Below are positions 7,391 to 16,053 of a DNA stretch of 64,000 nucleotides, one piece after another. Origin of the DNA: Beijerinckiaceae bacterium (GTDB lineage Bacteria > Pseudomonadota > Alphaproteobacteria > Rhizobiales > Beijerinckiaceae); the NCBI GenBank assembly GCA_947370975.1, contig CANBNG010000021.1:9068-73067 (forward strand), written 5' to 3'. The translations under genes and the position numbers were made by a program. The notes below the pieces were generated by a model. That model worked only from the letters and a program-made list of their open reading frames with translations. It was not told the DNA's origin and made no database searches. Within the stretch, counting starts at the first letter, position 1. Each line of letters starts with the position of its first letter.

Positions 7391-8365
7391 ATGCGTGATC
7401 CATATTCAGTGCTTGGGGTTGGCAAGGCGGCTTCGGCCGACGAGGTCAAGAAGGCCTTCCGCAAGCTCGCCAAGAAATATCATCCGGATCAGAACAAGAA
7501 TGATCCGAAGACGCAGGAGAAATTTGCCGAGGCGTCCTCCGCCTACGAAATCCTGGGCGACGAGAAGAAGCGCGCGCAATTCGATCGCGGGGAAATAGAC
7601 GCCGCCGGCAAGCCGCGCGGCTTTGAGGGCTTTGGCGCGGGTGCAGGGGGCAGGCGTGGCGCTGGCCCTGCGGGCGGCGCCGGCTTTGAAAATTTCGATT
7701 TCGATATTGGCGGTGGCCCCTTTGGCGGGCGCGCTGCTCCAGGCGCAGGCGCGGGACGTGCGGGCGGTTTCGATCCCGGCGATTTCTTCGACCTGTTTGG
7801 ATCGCGCGGCGCGCGTGGACGTCAGCCCCAGCGCGGGCAGGATGTCGCCGAGAGCGTCACCATTTCCCTGAACGATTCCGTGCGCGGGACGAGCGTCCGC
7901 ATCGGCTTGCCGACCGGCAAGATGGTGGATGTTGCGGTGCCCGCCGGTATGGAAGACGGCAAGCAGATCCGCCTCAAGGGGCAGGGCATGCCGGGCCAGG
8001 GCGGCGGGCCTGCGGGCGATGTCATGCTCACGGTGCGCGTGGCGCGCCATCCGTTTTTCCGGGTCGAGGGCCGCGACCTGCGGCTCGACCTGCCGCTCGC
8101 CCTGTACGAGGCCGTGCTTGGCGGCAAGGTCGAAGTGCCGACCCTTTCGGGCAAGGTGGAAATGTCAGTGCCGCCTGGCACCAATGGCGGGCGCACCATG
8201 CGCCTGCGTGGCAAGGGCCTGCCGGGCGACGACGGGAAACCGGCGGGCGACCTGCTGGTGACGCTGCGCATTGTCCTGCCAGATGGCCCCGCGCCCGATC
8301 TGGAAGATCTCATGCGCAAGTGGCGGGCTGATCGCCCCTATGATCCGCGCAAGGACCTCGGCTGA
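7391..8365 (+). CDS. DnaJ C-terminal-domain co-chaperone (CbpA-like, zinc-finger-free)
   Basis: 324 aa from ATG 7391 (a TTG four codons earlier is the alternative). The N-terminal J domain has the HPD motif that stimulates DnaK ATPase (AKKYHPDQNKNDPKT). A Gly/Phe-rich linker follows (about residues 75-145). Two C-terminal substrate-binding beta domains follow directly (RIGLPTGKMVDVAVPAGMEDGKQIRLKGQG and a second VPPGTNGGRTMRLRGKGLP). The four CxxCxGxG zinc repeats of DnaJ itself are absent, placing it with CbpA/DjlA-class B J-proteins. Likely a general co-chaperone. Confidence 0.9.
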   Translation: MRDPYSVLGVGKAASADEVKKAFRKLAKKYHPDQNKNDPKTQEKFAEASSAYEILGDEKKRAQFDRGEIDAAGKPRGFEGFGAGAGGRRGAGPAGGAGFENFDFDIGGGPFGGRAAPGAGAGRAGGFDPGDFFDLFGSRGARGRQPQRGQDVAESVTISLNDSVRGTSVRIGLPTGKMVDVAVPAGMEDGKQIRLKGQGMPGQGGGPAGDVMLTVRVARHPFFRVEGRDLRLDLPLALYEAVLGGKVEVPTLSGKVEMSVPPGTNGGRTMRLRGKGLPGDDGKPAGDLLVTLRIVLPDGPAPDLEDLMRKWRADRPYDPRKDLG

Positions 8366-8369
8366 GCGG

Positions 8370-9269
8370 CTAGCGCAGGCTGTCCTTGAGCCTGTTCGCC
8401 CATGCGGTCATCTGGTCGCGCGGCGCCGTGCCCGTCAGCGCATAGGATGTATCGCCGGTCACGAAGGACGCAATCGTCAGTCCGCCGGTCTCGCGCATTG
8501 TGAGGCCCCCAGCGGGCGGCGTTTTTGTGCGCTCGATGGTCAGGCCGACGCGTCCCGAGCTCTCGCTCTCGAACAGGATGAAGGCGGCAAGCCCGGTCTC
8601 GCCCGGCGCCAAGCGCAGCCCCAGCTCTTGCAGGCCGGGCGGGGCCTTGGGCAACAGCAGGCCGAAGGCGGCGGGCCGCGCGAGCAAGGCCAGGGCGCGC
8701 AGGTCGTTGCCGGTGAGATCGAAGGGCAGGGTCGCAAGCGCACCAAAGGCGCGGTGGGCCTCGCTGGCCCGGCGGATCAGGCTTTGCCCCGGCATGATGC
8801 CCGCGCTCGCCTGCGCAACCGGCTGTGGCGAGACCCCTTGGCGCAGCCCGTGCAACATCCCTGTCGCAATTAAGGCAAGCACAGCGCCGAGCCCCAGAAC
8901 CGCCACGCCGATCTGGCGCAAACGGCTGCGCTTCAGGGAATCGGGCGACGCTTCTGCCATCGGACGGTTGAAGGCGCGCGGCGCTTTCAGGGCAGGCTCG
9001 GGCTCGCCCTCGACCACAGCGCGTGGAAAGGGCGCACGCGCATTTTCTCCCAAAGTCGCGGATAAAAGGGTCGGCACCGGTTCCTGCGCGATCCGGCTGA
9101 AGCCTGCGCGGATCAATTGCCCCTGCCGTCGCCAGACGTCGACGCGCGCTGCCGCATCTGGCCGCTGGCTCAGATAGGCCGCGATTTCATTCTGACGCGC
9201 ATCGCCCAATTCGCCATCGAGAAAGGCGCAGAGTTCGGCATCGCTGACGGCAAATTTCGCGCCGCTCAT
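8370..9269 (-). CDS. Membrane anti-sigma factor
   Basis: 299 aa. The cytoplasmic N terminus (SDAELCAFLDGELGDARQNEIAAYLSQRPDAAARVDVWRRQ) resembles the anti-sigma domain of membrane regulators; no HxxxCxxC zinc motif is seen. One transmembrane helix at about 124-142 (IGVAVLGLGAVLALIATGML) is followed by a ~150-residue periplasmic domain of unknown fold. ATG 9269 overlaps the sigma-factor gene stop by 4 nt, so the two are co-translated and presumably interact. Confidence 0.78.
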   Translation of the reverse strand: MSGAKFAVSDAELCAFLDGELGDARQNEIAAYLSQRPDAAARVDVWRRQGQLIRAGFSRIAQEPVPTLLSATLGENARAPFPRAVVEGEPEPALKAPRAFNRPMAEASPDSLKRSRLRQIGVAVLGLGAVLALIATGMLHGLRQGVSPQPVAQASAGIMPGQSLIRRASEAHRAFGALATLPFDLTGNDLRALALLARPAAFGLLLPKAPPGLQELGLRLAPGETGLAAFILFESESSGRVGLTIERTKTPPAGGLTMRETGGLTIASFVTGDTSYALTGTAPRDQMTAWANRLKDSLR

Positions 9270-9727
9270 TTCACGAGCCTCAGATGGGGCGGGCGGGCCG
9301 CCCCGCTGCTCGCGGCTTCCATGTGGCGCGCAAGCATTTGCCGCGTGGCGGCAAGGCGCCCCAGCAGGATGTTGCGGCTCACGCCCAGAATGTCGGCTGC
9401 CTCGTCATAGGAGAAGCTCTCCAGCGTCACGAGCAGCAGCGCCGCCCGATGTGCCAGCGGAAGCTCGCGCAAGCCACCCGCAATCGGCGTCAGCCCTTCG
9501 CTTTGCGCAGGGGGGCGTCCGTGCTGGAGATGGATGAACGCGCCATAAAGGGCAGTCCGCAAGGCCACTTGCGAGGTGTAGGGCCCGGCGCGCAAGGTCG
9601 TATGGACGGCGCGCAGAACCATCTCATCGGCCTGTCGGGGGCCTGGTGTCTCTTGCGCACCCGTCAAGGCCACCGCAAAACGGCGCAGGCCGGGCAAGAG
9701 CTGGACGACGTCGCCTCGATTGCTCAC
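9266..9727 (-). CDS. ECF-like RNA polymerase sigma factor, short
   Basis: 153 aa, GTG start. The C terminus is a clear sigma region 4 (LRELPLAHRAALLLVTLESFSYDEAADILGVSRNILLGRLAATRQMLARHM), which contacts the -35 element. The N-terminal region 2 is short and diverged (LLPGLRRFAVALTG, ADEMVLRAVHTTLRA): the DDLVQE-like core contact is reduced to ADEMVL and the -10-recognition helix is hard to recognise. Coupled to the membrane anti-sigma gene downstream. It may be an ECF factor with relaxed region 2 or a regulator using only region 4. Confidence 0.7.
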   Translation of the reverse strand: MSNRGDVVQLLPGLRRFAVALTGAQETPGPRQADEMVLRAVHTTLRAGPYTSQVALRTALYGAFIHLQHGRPPAQSEGLTPIAGGLRELPLAHRAALLLVTLESFSYDEAADILGVSRNILLGRLAATRQMLARHMEAASSGAARPPHLRLVK

Positions 9728-9768
9728 GAGATCTGTCCTTTGAGGTCATTCCCCATCCCAATCAATAT

Positions 9769-9785
9769 TTTAAGACGATCTTAAA
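9769..9785. promoter_or_regulatory. Palindrome between the sigma-factor gene and fabI
   Basis: Perfect inverted repeat TTTAAGA-CGA-TCTTAAA, AT-rich against a GC-rich background, 42 nt upstream of the sigma-factor start and 179 nt upstream of fabI. Its shape suits a dimeric repressor site or an upstream element for the divergent genes. No protein can be assigned. Confidence 0.4.
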
Positions 9786-9963
9786 TGCTTGCCTACGGGC
9801 CAGCGGCGCGGCTGGCGGGTATTTTTATTTGCAGGAGCAGGGAACCCTTTGCCAAGCTGCAGACGCTTGCCTTCGGGCCTCTCCTCCCTTAAACGCGGAG
9901 TATCTCAGGAGGTGCGCGGGCTTCAGGCTTCGACGTCCCTCGGTTTACGTTTCCAGGACCAGC

Positions 9964-10794
9964 ATGACCCAGCCAGTCGATCACGCCGGTATTCTTTCCG
10001 GGAAGCGCGGCCTCGTTATGGGTGTCGCCAACAATCGCTCGATCGCCTGGGGCATTGCCCGCGCGGCCAGCCTTGCCGGGGCAGAGCTTGCTTTCACGTT
10101 TCAGGGCGATGCGCTTGAAAAGCGCGTGCGTCCGCTTGCAGCCGAACTCGGCGCGCATGTGGTGGGGCATTGCGATGTCACTGACAGCGCCTCCATCGAT
10201 GCTGTCTTTGCCGAAGTCGAGCGCCTCTGGGGCAGCATAGATTTCGTCGTTCATTGCATCGCCTTCTCCGACAAGGACGAGCTGACCGGCCGTTATGTCG
10301 AGACGACGGAAGCCAACTTCAACAAGTCGCTGAACATCTCCTGCTATTCCTTCACGGCTGTCGCGCAGCGCGCGGAAAAGCTGATGACCAATGGCGGCTC
10401 GCTGCTCACGCTGTCTTATTACGGCGCTGAAAAGTGGATGCCCCATTACAATGTCATGGGTGTTGCCAAGGCCGCGCTGGAAGCCAGCGTGCGCTATCTT
10501 GCTGCCGATCTCGGCGAGAAGAATATCCGCGTGAACGCCATTTCGGCTGGCCCGATCAAGACGCTTGCCGCCTCCGGCATTGGCGACTTCCGCTACATTC
10601 TCAAGTGGAATGAATATAACGCGCCGCTGCGTCGCACGGTGACGATCGAGGAAGTCGGCGAGACCGCCGCCTTCCTGCTCTCCGACATGTCGCGTGGCAT
10701 GACGGGCGAGATTCTTCACGTCGATGCGGGCTATCATGTCGTTGGCATGAAGAACCCGTCCGCGCCCGATATCACGGTCGCCGGCAAGGAGTGA
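9964..10794 (+). CDS. fabI: Enoyl-[acyl-carrier-protein] reductase (NADH)
   Basis: 276 aa. FabI reduces trans-2-enoyl-ACP in the last step of fatty-acid elongation. Start ATG 9964 (MTQPVDHAGILSGKRGLVMG). The SDR-type nucleotide loop GVANNRSIAWGIA and the catalytic Tyr-x6-Lys (SYYGAEKWMPHYNVMGVAK) are intact, and AISAGPIKTLAASGIGDF is the family's substrate loop. A histidine-phosphatase gene follows 46 nt downstream on the same strand, a pairing I recall from other Rhizobiales. Confidence 0.96.
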   Translation: MTQPVDHAGILSGKRGLVMGVANNRSIAWGIARAASLAGAELAFTFQGDALEKRVRPLAAELGAHVVGHCDVTDSASIDAVFAEVERLWGSIDFVVHCIAFSDKDELTGRYVETTEANFNKSLNISCYSFTAVAQRAEKLMTNGGSLLTLSYYGAEKWMPHYNVMGVAKAALEASVRYLAADLGEKNIRVNAISAGPIKTLAASGIGDFRYILKWNEYNAPLRRTVTIEEVGETAAFLLSDMSRGMTGEILHVDAGYHVVGMKNPSAPDITVAGKE

Positions 10795-10840
10795 CCGGTC
10801 GGGTGCTGCAGGATCCCAAGCGAGCCTCCAGACCCGTGTC

Positions 10841-11443
10841 ATGATTGAACTGCGCCATCGTCTGATCTTCCTGCGTCACGGCGAAACCGCCTGGAACGTC
10901 GCCGGGCGGCTGCAGGGCCATGCCGACATTCCGTTGAACGCGAAGGGTCTCGCGCAGGCCGAAGATGCCGGCCGCACCATTGGCCGCATTGTCGGGCGCG
11001 AGAAAGCCCGCCTTGAGGCCTTCGATTTTGTTGCCTCTCCGCTTGTGCGCGCGCGCCGCACGATGGAGCTGGCGCGCGGCGCGCTCCGTCTCGATCCTTT
11101 CACCTATCGTCTCGAAGACAGGCTGATGGAAATGTCCTTCGGTCGATGGGAAGGGCTGACCTGGCCCGAAGTGAAGCTGGACGATCCGACCATGGCGGCG
11201 CGGCGCGAGGCCGACAAATGGTCGCTCGTGCCACCCGAGGGCGAAAGTTACGCGATGCTGTGTGACAGGCTCTCGCCCTGGCTCGGCGCAATCGCCTGCG
11301 ATACGATTGCTGTCGCCCATGGCGGCGTCGCGCGTTGCCTCATGCATCTGCTCGGCGGCACGGCCACGGAACGCGCGCCAATGTCGGACATCTGGCAGGG
11401 GCGGGTGCTTGTTTTCGAGGCAGGAAAATATCGCTGGATATGA
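10841..11443 (+). CDS. Histidine phosphatase (phosphoglycerate mutase-like)
   Basis: 200 aa. The RHGE motif FLRHGETAWN carries the phospho-accepting His13; the second catalytic His is in IAVAHGGVARCLM, and the SFGRWEGLTW motif is typical of the GpmB/CobC branch. It is too short and lacks the insertion of true dPGM, so broad phosphatase activity is more likely than glycolytic mutase activity. It follows fabI by 46 nt, probably in one transcript. Confidence 0.87.
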   Translation: MIELRHRLIFLRHGETAWNVAGRLQGHADIPLNAKGLAQAEDAGRTIGRIVGREKARLEAFDFVASPLVRARRTMELARGALRLDPFTYRLEDRLMEMSFGRWEGLTWPEVKLDDPTMAARREADKWSLVPPEGESYAMLCDRLSPWLGAIACDTIAVAHGGVARCLMHLLGGTATERAPMSDIWQGRVLVFEAGKYRWI

Positions 11444-11558
11444 AATCCAAGTCTCGGCGACGCAATCTCATTCAGGTGCCATTCAGAACCGTTCTGGAAT
11501 AACATGTCTCGAGTTCGCGCAGGGATTCGGCGCGCGTGCGGCGGTGCAAAGGAGGACG

Positions 11559-11583
11559 TGCGTCTGACCTGACACGAGACGCA
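11559..11583. promoter_or_regulatory. Inverted repeat in the leader of the Pls-type synthetase gene
   Basis: Perfect 7-bp arms TGCGTCT / AGACGCA with an 11-nt spacer, 76 nt before the chosen start. It lies in a 215-nt intergenic region with no other gene. It could be a regulator site or an mRNA hairpin. Confidence 0.35.
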
Positions 11584-11658
11584 GTTCTCTCATAGCGAGA
11601 GCGCTGCAGGCAGCCGGTGCATGGCGGCTCCGGAGAGAAAGGCAGCCGACCCGGCAAC

Positions 11659-14600
11659 ATGACCCATCATCCCGACGACGTGCTCATCCATCCCGAAATC
11701 GCAACGCAGGCGCTAGCCGTGTTGCGTGGGTCCGTGCATCCCGAATTCTTGCGCGATGAAGTGCTCGCCGAAATTTTCGCAGACACCGTTGCCGCCCAGC
11801 CGACCGCCATTTGTCATATTGTCGAGGGCCAAAGCTTCACCTATGCCGAAGTTGATGCGGCGGCGACTGCGCTCGCGCGCGGGCTTCTGCGCCGTGGCGT
11901 TCGCCCGGGCGATGTCGTTGGCCTGTGGATGCCGCGCGGGGGTGAGCTTCTCGTCGCCCAGATTGCCATAGCCAAGACGGGCGCAGCCTGGCTGCCCTTC
12001 GATGCCGACGCCCCGCCCGAACGCATTGCCGTCTGTCTGCAAGATGCTGGCGCACGCCTGCTGTTTGTTGCGCCCGCCCATTCAGGCGCGCTCTCGCTCG
12101 ACATGCCGTGCCCGCTCGTCAGCGCGCAGGATCTCGACGATCCCACCGACACGACTGAGGTCGATGCACGCGCGCTTGGCGCTCGTCCCGATCAGCCAGC
12201 CTATATGATCTACACGTCGGGCTCGACGGGCACGCCCAAGGGCATTGTCATCACGGGCGCGAATATTTGCCACTATCTGCGCGCCGCCAATGAAGTCTAC
12301 GGACTGACCGCGCGCGATATCGTCTTCCAGGGCGCGTCTGTCGCCTTCGATCTCTCGATGGAGGAGATCTGGGTTCCTTATCTTGTCGGCGCGCGCCTCT
12401 TTGTCGCGACGCCCAAGATCATGGGCGAGACCGATAATCTGCCAGCCCTGATGGATGCCGCCGGTATCACCGTGCTCGATACGGTGCCAACCCTGCTTGC
12501 CATGCTGCCGCGCGACATTGCTTCCCTGCGCGTCATCATTCTGGGTGGTGAAGCCTGCCCGCCCTCGGTCGCCACGCGCTGGTGTCGGCCGGGCCGCAAG
12601 ATCTTCAATAGCTATGGCCCGACCGAAGCCACCGTCGTTGCCACCGTATCCGAAGTCTTGCCCGGCGAGCCTGTCACCATCGGCGGGCCGATCCCAAATT
12701 ACACCTGCTATGTCGCCGATGATGCGCTGACGCTTCTCGCGCGCGGCATCGAGGGCGAATTGCTGATCGGCGGTCCGGGCGTTGCGCGCGGCTATCTCAA
12801 CCGGGCGGCGCTGACGGCAGAAAAATTCATCGCCAATCCGTTCGACGCCGACGGCAGCGACCCCGTGCTCTATCGCTCGGGCGATGCGGTGGTGATGGAG
12901 CCCAATGGCGACATTCTCTTTCGCGGCCGCATCGACGATCAGGTGAAGATCCGCGGTTTTCGTGTCGAGCTTGGCGAGATCGAATCCAAGCTCACCGATA
13001 TTCCGGGGCTTGCCCATGCCGCAGTTGTGCTGCGCAACGACAATGGCATCGATCAGCTCGTCGCCTTTCTCGTCGCCGACAAGGCGGCGGAAGTTTCGCT
13101 TGAGCCGCGCAATCTGCGGATGCTTCTGCGCGAGCGGCTGCCGGCCTATATGGTGCCCGCGCGTTTTGAGAGCATCGATGAATTGCCGCGCCTGTCCTCG
13201 GGCAAGGTCAACCGCAATCAATTGAAGCGGCTGGAGCTGACAAGCCAGGGCGCAGCCGAAGAGCAGGAAGAGCCGCGCACACCGACCGAGGCCAAGCTTC
13301 TGGAGGCCGCCAAAGCGGTGCTGCCGCCCCAGGCCATCCCCTTCGATGCGGATTTCTTTACAGACCTTGGCGGGCATTCGCTGCTGGCCGCGCGTTTCGT
13401 GTCTATCATCCGCCAGACGCCGGGCCTTGCCGGCATCACCTTGCAGGACGTCTATGCAACGCGCTCGCTGCGCGCCATGGCCGAAATGCTCGACACGAAA
13501 TTTGCCCATGTCGCGCAGCCGCGCGATCTGTCCTTCGTCCCGCCGCCGTTCCTGCGGCGTTTTCTCTGCGGCCTTGCGCAGGCTGCCGTGCTGCCGTTCA
13601 TCATTGCACTGATGACGGCGCAATGGCTCGGCGTGTTCATTTCCTACATGCTGTTGACGAGCCCGGAAGCGAGCCTGATTTCGGAAATCGTCTCGCTGTT
13701 TGGAGTCTATGTCTGCATCAATATCGCGACCATTGCTTTTGCCATCATCGGCAAATGGGCTTTGATCGGGCGCACAAAGCCCGGTCGCTATCCGCTCTGG
13801 GGCACGTATTATTTCCGCTGGTGGCTGGCACAGCGCCTGATTGGCCTGACCCATCTCAAATGGTTCCAGGCCTCGCCCTTGATGCGCGTCTATCTGCGCG
13901 CTATCGGCGCCAAGGTCGGCGATGACGCCATCATCAGCGATATTGAATCGGGCGCGATCGACCTGATCGAATTTGGCGACGGGTGCTGCATCGGCGGCAA
14001 GGTCGAACTCGCCAATGCGCGCGTTGTTGGCAATGAGCTCATCATCGATCGCATCGTCATCGGCAAGGATTGCTATGTCGGCTCGTCCTGCGTGATCGAG
14101 GGCGACGTCCAGCTCGGCGAAGGCGCCGAACTCAAGGATCTGACCTCCGTGCCTGACGGCACGCATGTTCCGGCCTTCGAGGTCTGGGACGGGTCGCCCG
14201 CGCGCAAGGTCGGCGTGAATAATCCAGCCGACATGGAGGATTTTCCGCGCGCCTCGCTGACCCATCGCGCGCTTCAGACCTTCTGCTACACCGTTGCCAT
14301 GCTCGCGATCCCGCCGATTGGCATGCTGCCGATCTTCCCGGCCTTCTGGGTGTTCAACCAGATGGATGAATGGTTCGGCATCGCCGCGCTCGACCGCACG
14401 ATCTACATGATGTCGATTCCGATTCTCGCCTGGCCGACGGCCTTTGCGATGGTTCTGGTGACGGTGGCCTTCATTGTCTGCGTGCGCTGGATTGTGCTGC
14501 CGCGCGTGAAAGAGGGCCGCTATTCGGTTCATTCCTGGTTCTATTTCCGCATGTGGACAGTGGCGCTTGCCACCGAAATCACGCTGGAGACTTTGACCTC

Positions 14601-15705
14601 GCTGTTTGCCACCATCTACATGCGCGCCTGGTATCGCCTCATGGGCGCCAAGATCGGCAAGGGCGCTGAAATCTCCACCAATCTCGCGGGTCGTTTCGAC
14701 CTTGTGGAAATCGGCGAGAAGAATTTCATCGCCGATGAAGTGATGCTGGGAGACGAGGACATTCGGCGTGGCTGGATGATCCTGAAAAAGGTGAAGACCG
14801 GCGCGCATGTGTTTGTCGGCAATGATGCGGTTGTGCCGCCGGGCTCGGATATTCCGGCAGGCGCGCTGATCGGCATCAAGTCGAAGCCGCCGGAAAACTG
14901 GGAGATGAGCGAGAACGACACCTGGTTTGGCTCGCCGCCCATCAAATTGCCCGTGCGCCAGAAGTTCGATGCCTTGAGCGCGAACTGGACCTATGAGCCC
15001 CCGTTCTGGAAGAAGCTCATGCGCGCATTGTTCGAGGCCGTGCATGTGTCGCTCTCGACCATGCTGTTCATCACCTTCGGCACCTGGGCGGTTGAATATT
15101 TCGGCCCCTCGCTGCTGGCGGGCGAATGGGGCAGTCTGTTTGTGAATTTCGTCGCAGCCTCCGTGCTGATCTCGGTCGCGGTTACGCTGGTCGTCGTTGC
15201 CTTCAAATGGGCGACGATGGGCCGCTATGAACCGATGGTGAAGCCGATGTGGTCATGGTGGGCGATGCGCACCGAGGCCGTGGCCGTGCTCTATTGGGGC
15301 CTTGCCGGCAAGGTCTTGATCGAACATTTGCGCGGCACGCCGTTCCTGCCCTGGGTGCTGCGCCTGTTTGGCACGCGCATGGGGCGCGGCGTCTACATGA
15401 ACATGACCGACATCACGGAATTCGATTGCGTGACTGTCGGCGATTTCGTGGCGCTCAACGGCAATTGCGCCTTGCAGACGCATCTCTATGAAGATCGCGT
15501 GATGAAGGTCGGCCGCGTCGTTGTGGGCAATGGCGTATCGATCGGCGCGAGCGCGACGGTGCTCTACGATACCCAGATCGGCGATTTTGCGCGCCTCGGG
15601 CCGCTCACCATCGTCATGAAGGGCGAGCATATTCCAGCCCATACGGAATGGATCGGCGCCCCCGCCCAGCCGGCTGCAGCGCGTGAGGTGCGGGCTGCGG
15701 GGTAG
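11659..15705 (+). CDS. Pls/PosA-type membrane NRPS-like poly(amino acid) synthetase
   Basis: 1348 aa, close to the ~1319 aa of Streptomyces epsilon-poly-L-lysine synthetase Pls, and with the same domain order. Adenylation domain about 30-540: YTSGSTGTPKG (185-195), NSYGPTEATV (317-326), YRSGD, GRIDDQVKIRGFRVELGEIE, and SGKVNR with Lys516. Carrier domain: GGHSLLAARF with phosphopantetheine Ser574. Then three blocks of two membrane helices plus one left-handed beta-helix (hexapeptide) domain: helices near 636-698, 870-945 and 1126-1185; soluble domains near 748-855, 994-1090 and 1240-1345. There is no condensation or thioesterase domain. In Pls the tandem C-terminal domains join amino acids directly. 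Specificity residues read by hand are D231 L232 E235 D274 I294 G296 S318 V326 V327 K516, favouring a basic amino acid. A start 14 codons upstream (11617) is possible. The polymer product is an inference. Confidence 0.88.
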   Translation: MTHHPDDVLIHPEIATQALAVLRGSVHPEFLRDEVLAEIFADTVAAQPTAICHIVEGQSFTYAEVDAAATALARGLLRRGVRPGDVVGLWMPRGGELLVAQIAIAKTGAAWLPFDADAPPERIAVCLQDAGARLLFVAPAHSGALSLDMPCPLVSAQDLDDPTDTTEVDARALGARPDQPAYMIYTSGSTGTPKGIVITGANICHYLRAANEVYGLTARDIVFQGASVAFDLSMEEIWVPYLVGARLFVATPKIMGETDNLPALMDAAGITVLDTVPTLLAMLPRDIASLRVIILGGEACPPSVATRWCRPGRKIFNSYGPTEATVVATVSEVLPGEPVTIGGPIPNYTCYVADDALTLLARGIEGELLIGGPGVARGYLNRAALTAEKFIANPFDADGSDPVLYRSGDAVVMEPNGDILFRGRIDDQVKIRGFRVELGEIESKLTDIPGLAHAAVVLRNDNGIDQLVAFLVADKAAEVSLEPRNLRMLLRERLPAYMVPARFESIDELPRLSSGKVNRNQLKRLELTSQGAAEEQEEPRTPTEAKLLEAAKAVLPPQAIPFDADFFTDLGGHSLLAARFVSIIRQTPGLAGITLQDVYATRSLRAMAEMLDTKFAHVAQPRDLSFVPPPFLRRFLCGLAQAAVLPFIIALMTAQWLGVFISYMLLTSPEASLISEIVSLFGVYVCINIATIAFAIIGKWALIGRTKPGRYPLWGTYYFRWWLAQRLIGLTHLKWFQASPLMRVYLRAIGAKVGDDAIISDIESGAIDLIEFGDGCCIGGKVELANARVVGNELIIDRIVIGKDCYVGSSCVIEGDVQLGEGAELKDLTSVPDGTHVPAFEVWDGSPARKVGVNNPADMEDFPRASLTHRALQTFCYTVAMLAIPPIGMLPIFPAFWVFNQMDEWFGIAALDRTIYMMSIPILAWPTAFAMVLVTVAFIVCVRWIVLPRVKEGRYSVHSWFYFRMWTVALATEITLETLTSLFATIYMRAWYRLMGAKIGKGAEISTNLAGRFDLVEIGEKNFIADEVMLGDEDIRRGWMILKKVKTGAHVFVGNDAVVPPGSDIPAGALIGIKSKPPENWEMSENDTWFGSPPIKLPVRQKFDALSANWTYEPPFWKKLMRALFEAVHVSLSTMLFITFGTWAVEYFGPSLLAGEWGSLFVNFVAASVLISVAVTLVVVAFKWATMGRYEPMVKPMWSWWAMRTEAVAVLYWGLAGKVLIEHLRGTPFLPWVLRLFGTRMGRGVYMNMTDITEFDCVTVGDFVALNGNCALQTHLYEDRVMKVGRVVVGNGVSIGASATVLYDTQIGDFARLGPLTIVMKGEHIPAHTEWIGAPAQPAAAREVRAAG

Positions 15706-15729
15706 GGGTTGTTGTGTCTGCGCGGCCAG

Positions 15730-16053
15730 TCAGGCGACGCGAAGCGCCGGGACTGTTGCTGTTGGCTTGCGCGGTCGCACGACAATCTCCACGTCCTGAT
15801 CGAGCGCTACGAGAAACCGCATCAATCGCTCGACGGAAAATTGCCTGAAGTCGCCGCGCAGCATTTTCGACACGTCAGGCTGCTTCACGCCAAAAAGCAC
15901 AGCCGCCTCGCGCTGCTTGAGGTCGCGGTTTTTCATGAGCCGGGAAATTTTCAGGACAAGCTGGGCCTTGAGAAAATGCTCCTCGGCATTTGGCAGTCCA
16001 ATGTCTGCAAAAACATTGCCCGTGCTTGTCTCGTAGTCGGCAAGTTTCTTCAT
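15730..16053 (-). CDS. XRE-family antitoxin (HigA-like)
   Basis: 107 aa from ATG 16053, which overlaps the toxin stop by 4 nt. The helix-turn-helix is LVLKISRLMKNRDLKQREAAVLFGVKQPDVSKMLRGDFRQFSVERLMRFLVALDQDVEIVV, a standard XRE fold of the type paired with Gp49-like RelE toxins. It should bind and neutralise the toxin and repress their shared promoter. Toxin-first gene order is typical of higBA. The C-terminal 15 residues are basic and probably disordered. Confidence 0.87.
   Translation of the reverse strand: MKKLADYETSTGNVFADIGLPNAEEHFLKAQLVLKISRLMKNRDLKQREAAVLFGVKQPDVSKMLRGDFRQFSVERLMRFLVALDQDVEIVVRPRKPTATVPALRVA

Noticed and set aside
9836..9870. A GGAAC...CGCTT pair before fabI resembling an EcfG-type promoter
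   Set aside because: The spacing is too long and the second half does not match CGTT; left out of the annotation.
12082..15045. A 987-codon open frame antisense to the Pls-type gene
   Set aside because: It mirrors the strong GC third-position bias of the real gene; composition is His/Asp/Arg-rich without domains, and the forward gene has full motif support.
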